A stretch of 7,557 bases of DNA from JAWLBW01 sp041687475. Lineage in GTDB: Bacteria; J088; JAWLBW01. The stretch is from the NCBI GenBank assembly GCA_041687475.1, contig JAWLBW010000229.1, positions 1-7,557 of the forward strand. Direction: 5' to 3'. The number at the start of each line of letters is the position of its first letter. Positions within the stretch are counted from its first letter, which is position 1. Shown here in pieces: positions 5,845-7,557 of the stretch. A program made the position numbers and the translations under genes. The notes under the pieces are model-generated. The model did no database searches. It saw nothing but the letters and a program-made list of their open reading frames with translations, and was not told the origin of the DNA.

Positions 5845-7208
5845 GGTCGCTCCTCGTACGATTCGGATAGTTCTTCGGGTTCATGCACGAGATGCTGCGA
5901 GAACCAGTCGCGGGCGATGGCCGCGACCTGCTCGAGCGTACCCGCTTCTTCAAACAGATGCGTCGCTCCGGGTATCAGAACCAATTCGTTCGGCGCCCGC
6001 ATGCGCCGGCGCGCCGCTTCGTTCAGGCGAATGACCTGCTGGTCGAGCGAGCCCACGATGAGCAGCGTGGGGGTCTGGAGCTTCTCAAGCGCATCGCCGC
6101 CCAGATCGGGGCGGCCGCCCCGGGAAACCACGGCCTTGACGGCATCGGGTACCTCGGCGGCTGCCACAATGGCCGCCGCGGCGCCGGTGCTGGCCCCGAA
6201 ATAGCCGATGGCGAAATTGCGTAGTTCGCCCTGTTGGCGCACCCATTCGGTAACCGCGACCAGGCGCGCGGCCAGCAGGTCGATGTCGAAACGCAGGTGG
6301 CCGATGCGCAGATCGACCTCTTCCTCGGCAGGCGAGAGCAGATCGAACAACAGCGTGGCGTGCCCGGCGGCCTGCAGCACCTCGGCTACATATCGATTAC
6401 GGGGGCTGAACCGGCTGCTGCCGCTGCCGTGCGCAAAGATGACGATAGTGGTGGCCTGTTCGGGCACGTGAAGGTCGCCGCTCAACGTGGTCTGGCCGAT
6501 GTCGATTTCGATGGCGCGGTAATGAATACGGCCCTCTCCTGCGGCCCGCGCCTTCGTCCCAACGGGCTTCTGCGCAGCCGACGCGCGCTGCAGCAAAGCA
6601 AGAACCTCATCGTCGGAAGTCTGCCTGAAGTCGTCATACCACGATCCGACGGCCTGGAACCCGGCGGGCCGGTCAAGGCATTCGACAATGACGCCCTCGC
6701 CCTCGAGTTCGGCTACCGAGTCGGGGGCGCCCACCGGAATCGCGAAAACGATCTTACGCGGATTCTCCCGTTTCAGTGAGGCAATGGCGGCGTGGGCGGT
6801 CACGCCGGTGGCCAGACCGTCGTCGACGAGAACGACGGTGCGACCGCTCACATCGGGGCGGGGGCGGCCGCCCCGATACAGCTCGATGCGCCGTTCGAGC
6901 TCATGCCCCTCGCGAGCCGCGATCGACTCGATTTCGGCATCGGACAGCCCCAGCATGCGCACCGTGTAGGGGTCGACGTAGCGGGCTCCGGGGGCGATGG
7001 CGCCGAACCCGAATTCAGGCTGCATGGGGGCGCCGAGTTTACGCGCGACAATCACGTCGAGCGGGGCATGAAGCGCCTGCGCGACTTCGAAGGCCACCGG
7101 AACACCGCCGCGCGGCAGCCCGAGCACGACCGGATTCTCGCTTCCGTACTTCTGCACCAGCCGTTCGGAAAGCAGACGACCGGCATGCTTTCGATCCTGA
7201 AAACGCAT
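5835..7208 (-). CDS. phosphoribosyltransferase fused to alpha/beta hydrolase (dienelactone-hydrolase-like)
   Basis: A 457-residue two-domain protein without signal peptide. Residues 1-205 form a predicted phosphoribosyltransferase of the COG1926 type: LGLPRGGVPVAFEVA (29-43), ARKLGAP (55-61) and the PRPP-binding loop VVLVDDGLATGVT (125-137; Asp129, Asp130, Thr134, Gly135). After a linker (206-228) residues 229-440 form an alpha/beta hydrolase: oxyanion segment FAHGSGSSRFSPRN (258-271), nucleophile elbow GASTG with Ser340, acid Asp389 in GSLDQ and base His417 in GATHLF. Both active sites look complete. The start is taken at ATG 7208 because the family begins at F(R/Q)DR; an in-frame ATG exists at 7298 but adds 30 low-complexity residues. 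The Shine-Dalgarno is poor for both, and no promoter is convincing upstream. It is the first gene of an operon with the Ere-like protein. Mycobacterial Rv2030c, as I recall it, joins PRTase and Ere-like domains directly. Substrate unknown. Confidence 0.9.
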   Translation of the reverse strand: MRFQDRKHAGRLLSERLVQKYGSENPVVLGLPRGGVPVAFEVAQALHAPLDVIVARKLGAPMQPEFGFGAIAPGARYVDPYTVRMLGLSDAEIESIAAREGHELERRIELYRGGRPRPDVSGRTVVLVDDGLATGVTAHAAIASLKRENPRKIVFAIPVGAPDSVAELEGEGVIVECLDRPAGFQAVGSWYDDFRQTSDDEVLALLQRASAAQKPVGTKARAAGEGRIHYRAIEIDIGQTTLSGDLHVPEQATTIVIFAHGSGSSRFSPRNRYVAEVLQAAGHATLLFDLLSPAEEEVDLRIGHLRFDIDLLAARLVAVTEWVRQQGELRNFAIGYFGASTGAAAAIVAAAEVPDAVKAVVSRGGRPDLGGDALEKLQTPTLLIVGSLDQQVIRLNEAARRRMRAPNELVLIPGATHLFEEAGTLEQVAAIARDWFSQHLVHEPEELSESYEERPWE

Positions 7209-7557
7209 GGTCTCGAATCCAGACACGACACGCAGATATCGCGTGCCACTCACTCGTATTCGACACCAGCCACCCCCCGAAGACGAGTCCGACGGCACGC
7301 GGCCCCGACGTTCTGCGGGTTACCGGCGCCCGGCCGGCGATTATCGCTGAGGGTAAAGGAATGGCGGACGATGAAAGAAGCCGGAAGGAATGCGACCTGC
7401 GGAAGCGGAAATGGAAAGGCGCGCTTGCGGGATCGGAAGAAGCAGTCTGCCGCGGGAACTAGTGGCCCGTGCGGTTAGTTCGTATGCATACCGAGGGCAT
7501 CGAGGCGCCCGAGTGGCAAGGCGCGATGAGGAGTCGATGCCGTAGCATCGGCGACGA
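7209..7557. other. right-edge region without a convincing gene; upstream of the PRTase operon
   Basis: From 7349 to about 7460 the plus strand is strongly purine-rich, with six GGAA words. Two small overlapping plus-strand frames exist: ATG 7361 to stop 7462 (33 residues, GAGGG seven bases before the start) and ATG 7371 to stop 7478 (35 residues). Both translate to Lys/Arg/Gly-rich low-complexity peptides with no family resemblance, so I do not call them genes. CCGGC-GCCCG-GCCGG (7323-7337) can form a short hairpin, without a T-run, so it is not a typical terminator. GTATGCATAC (7482-7491) is a perfect palindrome. The PRTase operon promoter should lie near 7209-7320, but I could not identify one with confidence. 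Confidence 0.5.
7533..7552. repeat. hairpin at right edge, possible start of a dispersed palindromic repeat
   Basis: CGATGC (7535-7540) and GCATCG (7545-7550) pair perfectly around the loop CGTA; a T-G wobble and a G-C pair extend the stem to eight. The preceding sequence (GGCAAGGCGCGATGAGGAG, 7515-7533) and the trailing GGCGACGA read like one side of short palindromic intergenic repeats I have seen in other GC-rich bacterial genomes. The rest lies beyond the window, so repeat status is inference. Confidence 0.4.

Noticed and set aside
4660..6204. 514-codon plus-strand open frame spanning both the Ere-like gene and the PRTase-hydrolase gene
   Set aside because: Its translation shows no family and it runs antisense to two clearly conserved proteins; high GC at third positions leaves long antisense frames open. 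The same applies to 221-1105, 1451-2491 and 6776-7462 (plus) and 2767-3960 (minus).
7220..7245. TGGCACG on the minus strand upstream of the PRTase gene, resembling the -24 half of a sigma54 promoter
   Set aside because: The GG and the downstream GC are 12 bases apart instead of the required 10, and the -12 element reads CTGC, so it does not fit.

Overview
The window is GC-rich DNA (about 60% GC by eye) from a bacterium. Genes are tightly packed on both strands and no mobile element, rRNA or tRNA is visible. A secreted lytic transglycosylase with a DUF4124-type N-terminus, a PgsA-type phospholipid synthase, FabH and RimI point to a cell-wall-bearing bacterium, probably Gram-negative. I cannot name the phylum from this window. 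Every gene encodes a coherent family, so most of the sequence is ordinary chromosome.

Layout, left to right. (1) A minus-strand cluster at 1-2443 reads right to left: a signal-peptide SLT lytic transglycosylase, a TPR protein with an AIM24-like C-terminus, then pgsA, which runs off the left edge. Gaps are 12 and 3 bp, and a near-consensus sigma70 promoter (TTGACG-17-TACAAT) lies just upstream of the first gene. (2) A 404-bp divergent regulatory region (2444-2847) holds that promoter, a second extended -10 promoter facing right, and a 26-bp imperfect palindrome 1 bp before the right-hand -35 box. (3) A plus-strand pair, fabH then rimI, occupies 2848-4331. (4) A 172-bp gap between convergent genes (4332-4503) contains two families of degenerate short repeats. 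(5) A minus-strand two-gene operon (7208 down to 4504) encodes a phosphoribosyltransferase/alpha-beta hydrolase fusion and an erythromycin-esterase-family protein; the two genes overlap by 10 bp. (6) The right edge (7209-7557) has no convincing gene. It is purine-rich and ends in a hairpin that may be the start of a dispersed repeat.

Functionally, block 1 links peptidoglycan cleavage and phosphatidylglycerol synthesis, that is, envelope housekeeping. Block 3 pairs initiation of fatty-acid synthesis with ribosomal-protein acetylation. Block 5 is the most interesting: PRTase, hydrolase and Ere-like domains recur together in bacteria (as I recall, Mycobacterium tuberculosis Rv2030c joins PRTase and Ere-like domains in one protein of the DosR dormancy regulon), and the biochemical role of the set is unknown to me. 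No clearly new system is evident. The best leads are this operon, the TPR-AIM24 protein, the palindromic operator candidate before fabH, and the heptamer repeats.
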